Source: Gammaproteobacteria bacterium (GTDB lineage: Bacteria; Pseudomonadota; Gammaproteobacteria; Competibacterales; Competibacteraceae). Taken from it: a DNA stretch of 64,000 bases. Location: assembly GCA_024235135.1 (NCBI GenBank), contig JACKMZ010000003.1:124001-188000 (forward strand), given 5' to 3'. Position numbers and translations under genes: made by a program. Shown piece after piece: positions 10,795 to 19,044 of this stretch. How positions within the stretch are numbered: the first letter of the stretch is position 1; each line of letters begins with the position of its first letter. Under the pieces are notes generated by a model, which saw only the letters and a program-made list of their open reading frames with translations, did not search any database and was not told the DNA's origin.

Positions 10795-11550
10795 CTACGG
10801 CCATTGCATTGTAAAGGCTCGTTGCGTTCCATCGCTCCAGTTCTTTTCGACCAACGACAGGCGATCGTCCGGATAAAGCCGCAGAATGGTGGAAGTCCGG
10901 GTGCCATAGCCGGGTGCTTCGATGAAGATGCTCGAAAGCTTCCGTTCCCATTCCAGCGACACCCCGGTATGGGGCAACTCGTCATCGGCGGCCGGGGTAC
11001 GGTCGGCCAACAAGTCGAGCAAGGTCTCGTCGCTCGGGTCGGAGGGGGCGTCGAGTAGCTCGCGCAGGCGCTCGCGGCCGCGTTCCAGTTTGGGCCAGGG
11101 GGTATTCAGCAAATGATTGCTCAGTCCGTGATAACCCGGTTCCACGCGGCGGGGCTGCCCGTCATAGTTCGAAAGATACCCAAGCTCCCGGCCGTCGCCC
11201 ACCAGCAGGTTGAAGCCGTTGTAATCGGCCGCGTGCGTCTGCAGTTCCGACAAATAATCGCCGGGCGTTCGTTGGCCACGTAGATAATCACTGACCAGAT
11301 CGCCGCGCGAGGGGGCTTGCGGGTTGACCGACTGTGGATCACGAAAATTGGTGATGGCGGCGAAACGACCTCGGCGGCTTATGCCCAACCAGGTGCCGCC
11401 GGCCTGCAGATCCCGACCGGCCAGCAGGTCGGGTTCGTCTTCCCAATAACCCAGCGGCGCGGTTGGGCGGGCAAAGAACTCGTCGCGATTGGCGATCAGC
11501 AGGAGCGTGTATCGGGGATGGGCACGGTGGGCGAATAGGATGAGACACAT
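10795..11550 (-). CDS. NRDE/TANGO2-family protein
   Basis: A 251-residue member of the NRDE (Asn-Arg-Asp-Glu) family, named for the ANRDEFFARP motif at residues 19-28. The protein begins Met-Cys-Leu-Ile; the Cys2 is conserved in the family, which is related to N-terminal nucleophile hydrolases, so it could be a processed nucleophile. GTWLGISRRGRFAAITN and RGDLVSDYL are further family blocks. The eukaryotic relative TANGO2 has been linked to heme and lipid handling; the bacterial role is not settled. The adjacent small membrane protein and sulfurtransferase on the same strand are close enough to be co-transcribed. Confidence 0.85.
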   Translation of the reverse strand: MCLILFAHRAHPRYTLLLIANRDEFFARPTAPLGYWEDEPDLLAGRDLQAGGTWLGISRRGRFAAITNFRDPQSVNPQAPSRGDLVSDYLRGQRTPGDYLSELQTHAADYNGFNLLVGDGRELGYLSNYDGQPRRVEPGYHGLSNHLLNTPWPKLERGRERLRELLDAPSDPSDETLLDLLADRTPAADDELPHTGVSLEWERKLSSIFIEAPGYGTRTSTILRLYPDDRLSLVEKNWSDGTQRAFTMQWP

Positions 11551-11557
11551 GGCTGTA

Positions 11558-12043
11558 TTATGCCGTCGAATCGAGTGACCAGATGACCTGCATGGCGTAA
11601 TAGGTCAGCAATATTTCCAAAACCAGCAGCGCGATACTGATGACGATCAGGCTCCAGGCCATGCGCCTGGCCGCCCCACCGGTGCGCAATACCGTCGGGC
11701 GGATAACTTTCTGGCCGGGTAGAGGGAATTGGCCTGTTTCGAAAATACGCCGGGCGAGCCACAACAACCAACCGACCAGGGCGAATACCCCGACCGGCAT
11801 GGCGAATATGATCCAGTGCGCCAGTCGGATCAGCTTCTGATGGTCCAGCGGATCGTCGGAGTGGACCAACGACCACGCGTAATCGTTCACGCCGTAGATC
11901 GTTAGAAATCCCAACAGCAACGCCGCGACGAGTCCCCACAACACGCGTCGGCGCAAGCGCGCGTTCGGACGGATGACGATTTTGCCCACGGTCGAATTCA
12001 GGCGTCGCCGGTAGCGATCGGTCGGGCTGGATCGCGTATCCAT
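11558..12043 (-). CDS. Small three-helix inner-membrane protein, unknown function
   Basis: A 161-residue protein not recognised from any named family. After a basic N-terminus it has three hydrophobic segments (about 33-51, 72-93 and 128-155) separated by a short polar loop after helix 1 and a basic loop before helix 3 (FETGQFPLPGQKVIRP, then RRMAWSL). The FPLPGQKVIRP stretch resembles a lipid-facing loop but is not diagnostic. The ATG at 12043 overlaps the end of the sulfurtransferase by 46 bp with only GGAG three bases upstream; a GTG at 11989 is an alternative start with no overlap. It is probably translated from the same message as its neighbours. Confidence 0.65.
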   Translation of the reverse strand: MDTRSSPTDRYRRRLNSTVGKIVIRPNARLRRRVLWGLVAALLLGFLTIYGVNDYAWSLVHSDDPLDHQKLIRLAHWIIFAMPVGVFALVGWLLWLARRIFETGQFPLPGQKVIRPTVLRTGGAARRMAWSLIVISIALLVLEILLTYYAMQVIWSLDSTA

Positions 12044-12849
12044 TCGCTCCAGGAACCGGCATACAAGCGCGAGCCGGGCAAGCCGGCGATCTCCATAGCC
12101 AGCAGGTTATGACAGGCGGTGACGCCGGAACCGCACATGTGCAGCACGCTTTTGGGGTCGCGTTCGCCGATTAGGGGGGTGAAACGGTTCCGGAGCGCGT
12201 CTGGGGATAAAAAGCGGCCGTCACCGTCGAGATTCTGATCGAGTGGCGCGCTGAGGGCATTGGGTACGTGCCCCGCCTGGGTATCGATGGGTTCCACTTC
12301 GCCGCGGTAGCGGGCTGTCGCCCGCGCGTCCATGAGCAGTTCCGCGCCATTGACCACGGTGTCCAGAATCACCGCATTCGTCACCCACAAACTGTCATTG
12401 GCGTGGCCCGTGAAGGGTTGCGGAAGCGGTTTGGGAACTTCGACGTCTACCGGCAGACCCAGCCGTCGCCAGGTTGCGAAGCCCCCATCGAGTACGGCTC
12501 GCCGGGTATGCCCCAGCCAGCCGAGCAGCCACCACAAGCGGGCGGCGATACTGCCGTTCGAGTCGTCATAGGCGATGACTTGAGTATGTGGGCCGATGCC
12601 CCACGCGCCTAGGGTTTGCGCAAGACGCCGTGGATCAGGCAGTGGATGGCGACCGCTGTCGGGCGTGATGGGATCGGACAAGTCCTCGTCCAGATGCGCA
12701 TAGTGTGCGCCGGGCAGGTGGTTCTCCCGATAGGCGCGGCGGCCGGCCTCGGTGTCCATCAAATTGAATCGGCAGTCGACGATCACCCAATCCGGGTTGC
12801 CGAGTTGTCCGTGAAGGGTGCGCGGATCGATCAGGGTTTGGTACGCCAT
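11998..12849 (-). CDS. sseA: 3-mercaptopyruvate/thiosulfate sulfurtransferase
   Basis: A two-domain rhodanese of 283 residues. The N-terminal inactive domain covers about 1-135 and the C-terminal catalytic domain 165-280. The active-site loop is CGSGVTA with the persulfide Cys239; this loop is the one found in mercaptopyruvate sulfurtransferases, whereas classical thiosulfate rhodaneses have CRKGVT. It would move sulfane sulfur to thiol acceptors or cyanide in the cytosol. The gene symbol is given by family resemblance to SseA. It lies 21 bp downstream of rlmJ. Confidence 0.87.
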   Translation of the reverse strand: MAYQTLIDPRTLHGQLGNPDWVIVDCRFNLMDTEAGRRAYRENHLPGAHYAHLDEDLSDPITPDSGRHPLPDPRRLAQTLGAWGIGPHTQVIAYDDSNGSIAARLWWLLGWLGHTRRAVLDGGFATWRRLGLPVDVEVPKPLPQPFTGHANDSLWVTNAVILDTVVNGAELLMDARATARYRGEVEPIDTQAGHVPNALSAPLDQNLDGDGRFLSPDALRNRFTPLIGERDPKSVLHMCGSGVTACHNLLAMEIAGLPGSRLYAGSWSEWIRDPARPIATGDA

Positions 12850-12870
12850 GGGGGTCGTGTTCCTGTGTTT

Positions 12871-13725
12871 TCAAGGCGCCGGTGATAACCACTCCAAGCG
12901 GATGTGAGCGGGTTCGTTTTGTCGCAAACCATCCCGCAGCTTCGTCAGGAGTGTTTGTAGGGTGGCGTCAAGCTGCCAGGGTGGATTGACGATGATCATA
13001 CCGCAACCGTTCATGCCCAGCTTCGCATCGTAGGGAAAAAGACCCAATTCCGCGCATAGAACGGCTGGAATCCCAGCCTTGACCAGGGCCTGTTGGAAAT
13101 GCGCGCTGGGTTGGCGATTCAGAACGGGATACCAGGCCGCCAACACGCCAGCGGGCCAGCGTTGCCGGGCCAGCAGTAGACCGTTGAGCAATCGCTGGAA
13201 TTCGTCCCGCCGCTCGTAGGCCGGGTCCAGCAATACCAGGCCCCGTGCTTCCCTGGGCGGTAGAAGCGCCCGCAGCGCGGCGTAACCGTCGCCTTGATGC
13301 ACCCCGACCTGACGGTCGCCGCTAAATTCATCTTTAAGCAGGCGATGATCCGCCGGATGCATTTCCATCAGCAGCAGCCGATCCTGCGGGCGTAACAGCG
13401 CACGCAGGATGCGTGGCGAGCCGGGATACCAGCGCAGTCCTGGTTCTCCCCGTTCGGTATTGAAGGCGCTCACGATTTTCAAGTAGTCCGCCAGTTCGGG
13501 CGCTATCGGGCCTTTTTTCCAGAATCGAAGAATGCCCTGGCGGTGTTCGGCGTTTTTCCTCGCCGGGTCGGCGTTCAGATCGTAACGGCCGGCGCCCGCG
13601 TGGGTTTCCATCAGGCACAACGGACGCTCCTTGCGCTGCAGGGTGTGAACCAATTGGATCAGAATGGCGTGTTTGAAAACGTCCGCGAAATTCCCGGCGT
13701 GGTAATGGTGACGATAACTGAGCAT
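12871..13725 (-). CDS. rlmJ: 23S rRNA (adenine-N6)-methyltransferase
   Basis: RlmJ methylates A2030 of 23S rRNA with S-adenosylmethionine. The 284-residue protein begins MLSYRHHYHAGNFADVFKH, the diagnostic family N-terminus, followed by a SAM loop (METHAGAGRYDL) and the target-base motif LLDPAYE, the DPPY-type signature in this family. The ATG at 13725 is chosen over an open extension to 13836 because the conserved sequence begins there and the length matches the 280-residue E. coli protein. It is 14 bp after the kinase-like gene on the same strand. Confidence 0.93.
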   Translation of the reverse strand: MLSYRHHYHAGNFADVFKHAILIQLVHTLQRKERPLCLMETHAGAGRYDLNADPARKNAEHRQGILRFWKKGPIAPELADYLKIVSAFNTERGEPGLRWYPGSPRILRALLRPQDRLLLMEMHPADHRLLKDEFSGDRQVGVHQGDGYAALRALLPPREARGLVLLDPAYERRDEFQRLLNGLLLARQRWPAGVLAAWYPVLNRQPSAHFQQALVKAGIPAVLCAELGLFPYDAKLGMNGCGMIIVNPPWQLDATLQTLLTKLRDGLRQNEPAHIRLEWLSPAP

Positions 13726-13739
13726 GGGTAATGAGTGAG

Positions 13740-14459
13740 TTAACTCGGCGCATCGCTGTAGGCGCTGATCCGTTGCTTGACGAGGGTTATGATCGCCGCG
13801 GCGATGGCCTCGAAGGGCGCCAGACCGGTATTCCATACGCAGTCGTAGAGTAGGGGATCGTCGATGTCGGCATGGAAGAAACTCTTCAACAGCCGGGTCC
13901 GATCCGTGTCCTGCTGGTTCATGATCCGATGGGCTTCGGCCTCGGGTTTGCCCAGCAACCCAGCCATGCGTTTGAGGCGCTGGTTTTCCGGAGCTACCAG
14001 GCGGACATGCACGCCCAGAGGCAGTTCACGGGTGACCTGCGAACCCGCCCGGCCAACGATGATGACCTTGCCCACCCGAGCTAAGGCGCGGATGTTTTCG
14101 AATAGCTTGCGGGCCACCTGGTTTTGATCGGATTGAGTGCCCAGCAAGCTGGATAGAAAGGTGTGAATTTGCGCGCGGTATTCCTCGGCCAGCAGAGAGT
14201 CCATCGAGACTTGTAAATGGGGATCTTGCGCCAATTTCTCGCAGAGTTGCTGGTCACAAACCTGCCAGCCTTGGAACAGAGCGTGGTTTTCTTCGCGTTC
14301 CATGATCGCTACCAAGGCTTCCGCGAGTCGATGCCCGCCCGCGCCTGCCTGGCGGGAAATGGTGACGAATGGCAGCGCCGTGGCTTTGGGTGCGCCTAGG
14401 ATGGAGCTTCCCGCTTTCGCCATGCCGCTTAGAAAATGGTGTAGGCCACTGGTTTCCAT
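13740..14459 (-). CDS. Cytidylate kinase-like family protein
   Basis: A 239-residue P-loop-like protein of the cytidylate-kinase-like family. It has TISRQAGAGGHRLAEAL near residues 33-49, in which the phosphate loop is the relaxed SRQxGxGG form, and IIVGRAGSQV, HVRLVAPENQRLKRM and DTDRTRLLKSFF, matching the family order (the last holds the lid arginines). It differs from true CMP kinase (Cmk) in lacking a canonical GxxGxGKS loop. The substrate is unknown. It lies between the radical-SAM gene (15 bp upstream) and rlmJ, all on one strand. Confidence 0.78.
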   Translation of the reverse strand: METSGLHHFLSGMAKAGSSILGAPKATALPFVTISRQAGAGGHRLAEALVAIMEREENHALFQGWQVCDQQLCEKLAQDPHLQVSMDSLLAEEYRAQIHTFLSSLLGTQSDQNQVARKLFENIRALARVGKVIIVGRAGSQVTRELPLGVHVRLVAPENQRLKRMAGLLGKPEAEAHRIMNQQDTDRTRLLKSFFHADIDDPLLYDCVWNTGLAPFEAIAAAIITLVKQRISAYSDAPS

Positions 14460-14474
14460 AGTCTATGTCTCCTG

Positions 14475-15572
14475 TCAGGAGAAACTGTGTAGGCGCACCG
14501 GCCGCCGCCGCGCCCCCCAGCTTCCGGGATGGGCTTCGAATACCCCGGCGCAGCGAGCGCCGCAGTGGTCGCAGCGCCCGTCGGCGGTCATGTGCCAATC
14601 GCTGAGCTCATACCAATCACGCCCGATCAGTTTTCGGGAACACTGATGGCAGTAGGTGCTGCCACCCGCCGTATCGTGCACGTTACCCGTGTAGACGTGG
14701 TAAAGACCGTTACCCTTGGCGATTTTGCGGGCCCGCGTCAGTGTCGCGGCTGGGGTGGGCGGATGGTCGAGCATCTTCCAATCCGGGTGGAAGGCCGTGA
14801 AGTGCAAAGGGACATCCGGTCCGAGATGATCCATGATCCATCGGCTGAGCAAGTCGATCTCGCCGTCCGAATCGTTTTCGCCGGGAATGAGCAACGTCGT
14901 GATTTCGAACCAGACCTGGGTTTCCTGCTTGAGATGGATCAGGGTGTCCAATACCGTTTGCAAGTGGCCGCCGCACAATTTCCAGTAGAAACGTTCCGTA
15001 AACGCCTTGAGATCGACATTGGCGGCGTCCATGTGGCGGTAAAATTCCCGTCGAGGCTCATCGCACATATAGCCGGCGGTAACCGCCACCGAGCGAATGC
15101 CGTGTTCACGGCAGGCTTGCGCCACATCGATGGCGTATTCCAGAAAAATCACCGGATCGTTGTAGGTGAAGGCCACGCTGCGACAACCCAGGTCGTGCGC
15201 CACCCGAGCAATTTTTTCCGGCGCCGCGGCATCCGCCAGGGTATCCATCTCCCGGGATTTGCTCATATCCCAGTTCTGGCAAAATTTGCAGGCCAGATTG
15301 CAGCCCGCCGTGCCGAAGGACAGAATCGGCGTGCCGGGTAGAAAGTGGTTCAGGGGTTTCTTTTCGACGGGGTCGATGCAAAAGCCGCTGGAGCGTCCAT
15401 AGGTCGTCAATACGATACGATCGTCGTGGCGGGCGCGCACGAAACACAATCCTTGCTGACCATCCTGCAGTTTGCAATATCGTGGGCAGACGTCGCATTG
15501 AATGCGGCCATCGTCCAGCGTATGCCAATAATGGGTGGGAAAAAGGGAATGGTTTGCGGTTGGCGAAGTCAT
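14475..15572 (-). CDS. amrS: AmmeMemoRadiSam system radical SAM enzyme
   Basis: A 365-residue radical SAM protein of the PflA-like group that co-occurs with AMMECR1 and Memo proteins. The [4Fe-4S]-SAM motif is CNLACKFC (Cys91, 95, 98). An N-terminal CDVCPRYCKL plus Cys43 and a C-terminal CHQC/CDHCGARC module are further likely metal sites, which is typical of this family. SVAFTYNDPVIFLEYA and VTAGYMCDEP are the family SAM-binding blocks. The reaction is not established to my knowledge. The gene is divergent from the genes for the two partner proteins, so the trio shares the intergenic control region 15573-15774. Confidence 0.92.
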   Translation of the reverse strand: MTSPTANHSLFPTHYWHTLDDGRIQCDVCPRYCKLQDGQQGLCFVRARHDDRIVLTTYGRSSGFCIDPVEKKPLNHFLPGTPILSFGTAGCNLACKFCQNWDMSKSREMDTLADAAAPEKIARVAHDLGCRSVAFTYNDPVIFLEYAIDVAQACREHGIRSVAVTAGYMCDEPRREFYRHMDAANVDLKAFTERFYWKLCGGHLQTVLDTLIHLKQETQVWFEITTLLIPGENDSDGEIDLLSRWIMDHLGPDVPLHFTAFHPDWKMLDHPPTPAATLTRARKIAKGNGLYHVYTGNVHDTAGGSTYCHQCSRKLIGRDWYELSDWHMTADGRCDHCGARCAGVFEAHPGSWGARRRPVRLHSFS

Positions 15573-15774
15573 TGGCGTTGCCCCTGTAGAGCGTGTCAGT
15601 CAACAGTCAGTCCAGGGCTGGGATGCGATTGCACCCTGCCTTCGTGGTCTGAAAAACAGTAATATTGACAGGGTAATTATACCATCCAAGCAAACTGGCT
15701 CGGTGCTGTAACAGATCTGCGACAAACCCTAGAATCGGCAGTTCGGAAACCTGCCATGAAAGGAGGAAGACGCC
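15573..15774. promoter_or_regulatory. Divergent promoter region of the AMMECR1/Memo/radical-SAM trio
   Basis: This 202-bp space separates amrS (minus) from the Memo and AMMECR1 genes (plus). It contains a perfect TATAAT on the minus strand (15676-15681) facing amrS, a TTGACA on the plus strand (15665-15670) without a well-placed -10, and AGGAGG in front of the Memo ATG. Promoter assignment is by eye. Confidence 0.4.
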
Positions 15775-16563
15775 ATGCTGACGGTCCGTCAGCCCGCTGT
15801 CGCGGGCATGTTTTATCCCGCTGATCCCACTGTGTTACACCAGGAAGTTCGCGGTTTTCTGGATCAGGTCGCCACGGCCGGCCCTGTACCCAAGGCTATC
15901 ATCGTCCCCCACGCCGGCTATGTCTATTCCGGTCCGGTCGCCGCTTCCGCCTATGCCCGTCTGCAAGCCGCGAACGGGAGTATTCGGCGGGTGGTATTGC
16001 TTGGCCCCAGTCATCGTGTCGGCTTCAACGGTATCGCGGTCAGCGGGATGCAGGCATTCGCCACGCCCCTGGGCCTGGTCCCCTTGGATTACGAGGCGAT
16101 CGCCCGGATCAGGCATCTGCCGCAGGTTGTGTCCCTGGAGCGGGCTCACGAACGCGAACACAGCCTGGAGGTTCACTTGCCGTTTCTTCAGGAGGTGTTG
16201 GGCGAGTTCAACCTGGTCCCGTTGGTGGTGGGAACGGCCGAGCCCCAACCCGTCGGGGAGGTTCTGGAAATCTTGTGGGGAGGACCGGAGACGCTGCTGG
16301 TGATCAGTTCCGATCTCAGTCATTATCATGACTATGAAACGGCACGTAGACTGGATGCGGCTACCTCCCGGGCGATCGAGGGGTTCCGCTACGAGGATAT
16401 CGTTTATGAGAGCGCCTGTGGCCGCAATCCGGTCAACGGCCTATTATGGGCGGCTCGGCGTCGCGATTTGAAAGTCGAGACTCTCGATTTGCGAAATTCC
16501 GGTGATACCGCCGGTCCACGTGATCAAGTGGTAGGGTACGGTTCCTATGCCTTCTCTGAATAA
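15775..16563 (+). CDS. amrB: AmmeMemoRadiSam system protein B (Memo family)
   Basis: A 262-residue Memo-like protein, fold-related to extradiol (LigB-type) dioxygenases. Family blocks are VAGMFYPADP at the start, VPHAGYVYSGPVAASAY (the metal-ligand His), LLGPSHRV, REHSLEVHLPFLQ and SSDLSHYHDY, so the His residues that form the metal pocket are retained. Its exact reaction is unknown; human MEMO1 has been linked to redox and metal chemistry. An AGGAGG ribosome-binding site precedes the ATG. Its stop overlaps the AMMECR1 start by 17 bp, so the two are translationally linked. Confidence 0.92.
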   Translation: MLTVRQPAVAGMFYPADPTVLHQEVRGFLDQVATAGPVPKAIIVPHAGYVYSGPVAASAYARLQAANGSIRRVVLLGPSHRVGFNGIAVSGMQAFATPLGLVPLDYEAIARIRHLPQVVSLERAHEREHSLEVHLPFLQEVLGEFNLVPLVVGTAEPQPVGEVLEILWGGPETLLVISSDLSHYHDYETARRLDAATSRAIEGFRYEDIVYESACGRNPVNGLLWAARRRDLKVETLDLRNSGDTAGPRDQVVGYGSYAFSE

Positions 16564-17146
16564 CAGCCTGACGCCCGCGGAGCGGGGAATTCTGTTGGAT
16601 GTCGCGCGCCGCTCCATTGCGAGCGGCCTGGAGCATGGATGCCCTTTGCCGGTGGAACCGGCGGATTATCCGGAAATGCTCAGACCCTTGCGGGCCACCT
16701 TCGTAACGTTGGAAAAGGCTGGCCGGTTACGCGGTTGTATCGGTACGCTGGAGGCGATCAAACCCTTGGTGGAAGATGTGGCCGACCATGCCTTCGCGGC
16801 GGCTTTCGAGGACCCCCGTTTCCCGCCGTTGGACAAGGCGGAATGGCCAGGGATGAGTCTGCATGTCGCCGTGCTGTCGCCGCCCAAAGCGCTGACGGCA
16901 CGCACCGAGGATGAGTTGTTGAAACAGTTGCGCCCCGGCGTTGACGGTGTAATCCTGCGCCTGGGCGCCCGCCGCGCTACCTTTTTGCCCAGCGTGTGGG
17001 AAAGCCTGTCCGACCCTTACATTTTTCTAGCCCAACTCAAGCAGAAAGCGGGCCTGCCCTTGGATTTCTGGTCCGACGAGATGCGTGCGGAACGTTACAC
17101 CACTGAATCCTTCGCCGACGTAACCGCCGTCCAGCCGGATGGGTGA
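16547..17146 (+). CDS. amrA: AmmeMemoRadiSam system protein A (AMMECR1 family)
   Basis: A 199-residue AMMECR1-domain protein. It has the invariant LRGCIGTLEA block (residues 61-70), preceded by FVTLEKAGR, and DGVILRLGARRATFLPSVW and YTTESF later in the chain, as in human AMMECR1. The role is unknown; the RGCIG loop is thought to bind a small ligand or nucleic acid. It is translated from an ATG inside the end of the Memo gene. Downstream it converges on the REC-EAL-FHA gene, with only 5 bp between stops. Confidence 0.92.
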   Translation: MPSLNNSLTPAERGILLDVARRSIASGLEHGCPLPVEPADYPEMLRPLRATFVTLEKAGRLRGCIGTLEAIKPLVEDVADHAFAAAFEDPRFPPLDKAEWPGMSLHVAVLSPPKALTARTEDELLKQLRPGVDGVILRLGARRATFLPSVWESLSDPYIFLAQLKQKAGLPLDFWSDEMRAERYTTESFADVTAVQPDG

Positions 17147-17151
17147 CCTGC

Positions 17152-18807
17152 TTATCCGGCGGGTTTGTTTCTACGTTGCGATGAAAAAATCGCGGAAGTC
17201 AGTTTCGCGCTGGGCCTGTCGTCGTTATCAAAGCCATCGCTGTTCGGATCGTGGATCAGCCGGAACTGGATTTGCGCGAACGAGAGCCGGTCGTTGGCGT
17301 TGATGCGGGTTTCCAAGGCGACTCGTTCGCCATTGACGAAGGTGCCGTTCGTGCTGCCGAGATCGCGTATCACGAGATGGTTGCCGCGACGGAATATCTC
17401 GGCGTGTTCGCGCGAGACTTCAGCCGACGCGATCCGCAGATGAAGTCCGGCCTGCCGACCGATGCGAAAGGGCATCTGGTTGATGGGTAGCCGCTGTATC
17501 ACGCCGCTTTGATCGAATACCCCTTCCAGATACCATCCGATGAGGATGCTGGTTTCTGGCCAGCTTTGCGAAGCGTGGGCCTGCGTGGCTAGGCGTAGGG
17601 GCTTCTTGCTGTTTATCAGTAATTCAATGCTGTGCTCTTTCCAGTGTTCTAGCCAGGTCGGTAAATCGGGGCCCGGCATGGGCTTTCCGATCAGATAACC
17701 CTGTACTTGATCGCAGCCGAGACGGGAGAGTAAATCCCAGTGTTGCTGGGTTTCTACGCCTTCCGCGACAACCCGCATGCCGAGTTTGCGAGCCATGGCG
17801 AACATGGATTCCAGGATGACTAGTGAATCCTGATTTTTCACGGCTTCATGTACGAAAAACCGGTCGATTTTTAACTCACTGAAGGGAATGCGTTGCAGTT
17901 GCTGAATCGTGGCATAGCCGGTGCCGAAATCATCGATGGATAAGTCGACGCCTTGCTGGGCCAGTTGGGCCAGCACGTTCAAGGGTGTGATGGCGTCTTT
18001 AAGTAAGCCGCTTTCCGTGATTTCCAGAATGATCTGGTCGGGTTTCACCCGGTGTTGACTGGCCAGGCTGGACAGTGTTTCCGGCAGAATGGCTTCGTTG
18101 AGATTGAAGATGGAGACGTTGATCGCGATTTTGAGTCGCAGCCCTTGTTTCGTCCAGGCGGCGCATTGGGCAAACGCCTGATTGGCGATGTTTTTGAGCA
18201 AGACCGTGATCATTCCCCCTTCTTCGGCCAGAGGGATGAACAGCCCCGGCAAAATCAAGCCTTTAGTCGGGTGCGACAAGCGGGCAAGGACTTCGACACC
18301 TGCCAAGTCGCCGGACCGAGGGTTGACCTTGGGCTGATAATAAGCCACCAGATCCTCGGCTATAAGACATTGATAAAGTTCTTCGCGGGTAATCATCTGC
18401 CCTGAGTTGTCCCCGCTCAAAGGTAAAGCCAACCACGCCTCCTGAAATAGACGGGTTAGTTCCCCGGTGGTAAACGGTTTCGTGAGGGTGCCGATGACCA
18501 GCATTCCCTGTTGTTCAGCCGACTCGGCGAAATGCTGTAATTCTTGGTCGGGAAGATCGCCAATCAAAACCAGGTTGGCCTGTTGGGGCGGAGTCAACTG
18601 ATGCAACAAATATCCGATGCTCATACTGGCCTTGGACAGCGCACCGAGATCAATAACCAGCAGATTGGTGTCGAGCCTGTAGAGCGCTTCGAATTCTGCC
18701 CGATCGGTGACCATCTTCGTTTCAAAGCCGGTTTTTTCTGCCACGTCGGCGATGAGATTACCCAACACAGGATCATTTTCGAATACCAGCAGTTTCAGCG
18801 TGGGCAT
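17152..18807 (-). CDS. REC-EAL-FHA protein, predicted c-di-GMP phosphodiesterase
   Basis: A 551-residue three-domain regulator. Residues 1-125 look like a response-regulator receiver (acidic E10/D12, Asp53 in LLVIDLG, Lys110 in TLTKPF). Residues 145-385 are an EAL domain with the signature as EVL at 172-174, ITE at 263-265, DDFGTGY at 292-298, Lys313 in ELKIDRF and AEGVET at 348-353, so the catalytic metal and lysine positions are intact and c-di-GMP hydrolysis is expected. Residues 445-520 are a canonical FHA domain (FRIGR, EVSREHAEI, GSTNGTFVNG) able to bind phosphothreonine. A histidine kinase partner is not adjacent; the Ser/Thr kinase at 49458 could provide FHA ligands. Confidence 0.9.
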   Translation of the reverse strand: MPTLKLLVFENDPVLGNLIADVAEKTGFETKMVTDRAEFEALYRLDTNLLVIDLGALSKASMSIGYLLHQLTPPQQANLVLIGDLPDQELQHFAESAEQQGMLVIGTLTKPFTTGELTRLFQEAWLALPLSGDNSGQMITREELYQCLIAEDLVAYYQPKVNPRSGDLAGVEVLARLSHPTKGLILPGLFIPLAEEGGMITVLLKNIANQAFAQCAAWTKQGLRLKIAINVSIFNLNEAILPETLSSLASQHRVKPDQIILEITESGLLKDAITPLNVLAQLAQQGVDLSIDDFGTGYATIQQLQRIPFSELKIDRFFVHEAVKNQDSLVILESMFAMARKLGMRVVAEGVETQQHWDLLSRLGCDQVQGYLIGKPMPGPDLPTWLEHWKEHSIELLINSKKPLRLATQAHASQSWPETSILIGWYLEGVFDQSGVIQRLPINQMPFRIGRQAGLHLRIASAEVSREHAEIFRRGNHLVIRDLGSTNGTFVNGERVALETRINANDRLSFAQIQFRLIHDPNSDGFDNDDRPSAKLTSAIFSSQRRNKPAG

Positions 18808-18938
18808 CTCCTGACGTCCTGTTACGATGGGCAGGCAGTGAGGTCTATTGTAAGTGATAAAACACCGTAAACATTTGCTGCGAATCGAGCCTCAATCATC
18901 CGTGTTCCTCATCCGTGTTCCATATTGGCGGCAAGAAA

Positions 18939-18985
18939 TTTATACGATCAACTTCCCTAAACTTAGTGAAATGATTTATATGATC
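18939..18985. repeat. Two TTTATAyGATC near-repeats
   Basis: TTTATACGATC at 18939-18949 and TTTATATGATC at 18975-18985 lie 36 bp apart in the 237-bp AT-richer spacer between the REC-EAL-FHA gene and the tandem-repeat gene. They resemble the TTTATATCATC copies at 19733-19760 and near 43168. Function unknown. Confidence 0.4.
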
Positions 18986-18999
18986 TTGTTCAGCATCCC

Positions 19000-19029
19000 T
19001 TATTTCCCCAACCTAAGCTGGGGAAATAA
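19000..19029. terminator. Perfect 10-bp inverted repeat after the tandem-repeat gene
   Basis: TTATTTCCCC and GGGGAAATAA flank a 10-base loop, starting 16 bases past the stop of the minus-strand repeat-protein gene. The position suits transcript termination or 3'-end protection. The T-rich end of the stem could act as the U-tract, but there is no long U-run beyond it. Confidence 0.5.
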
Positions 19030-19044
19030 CGTGACTCGATTTCA

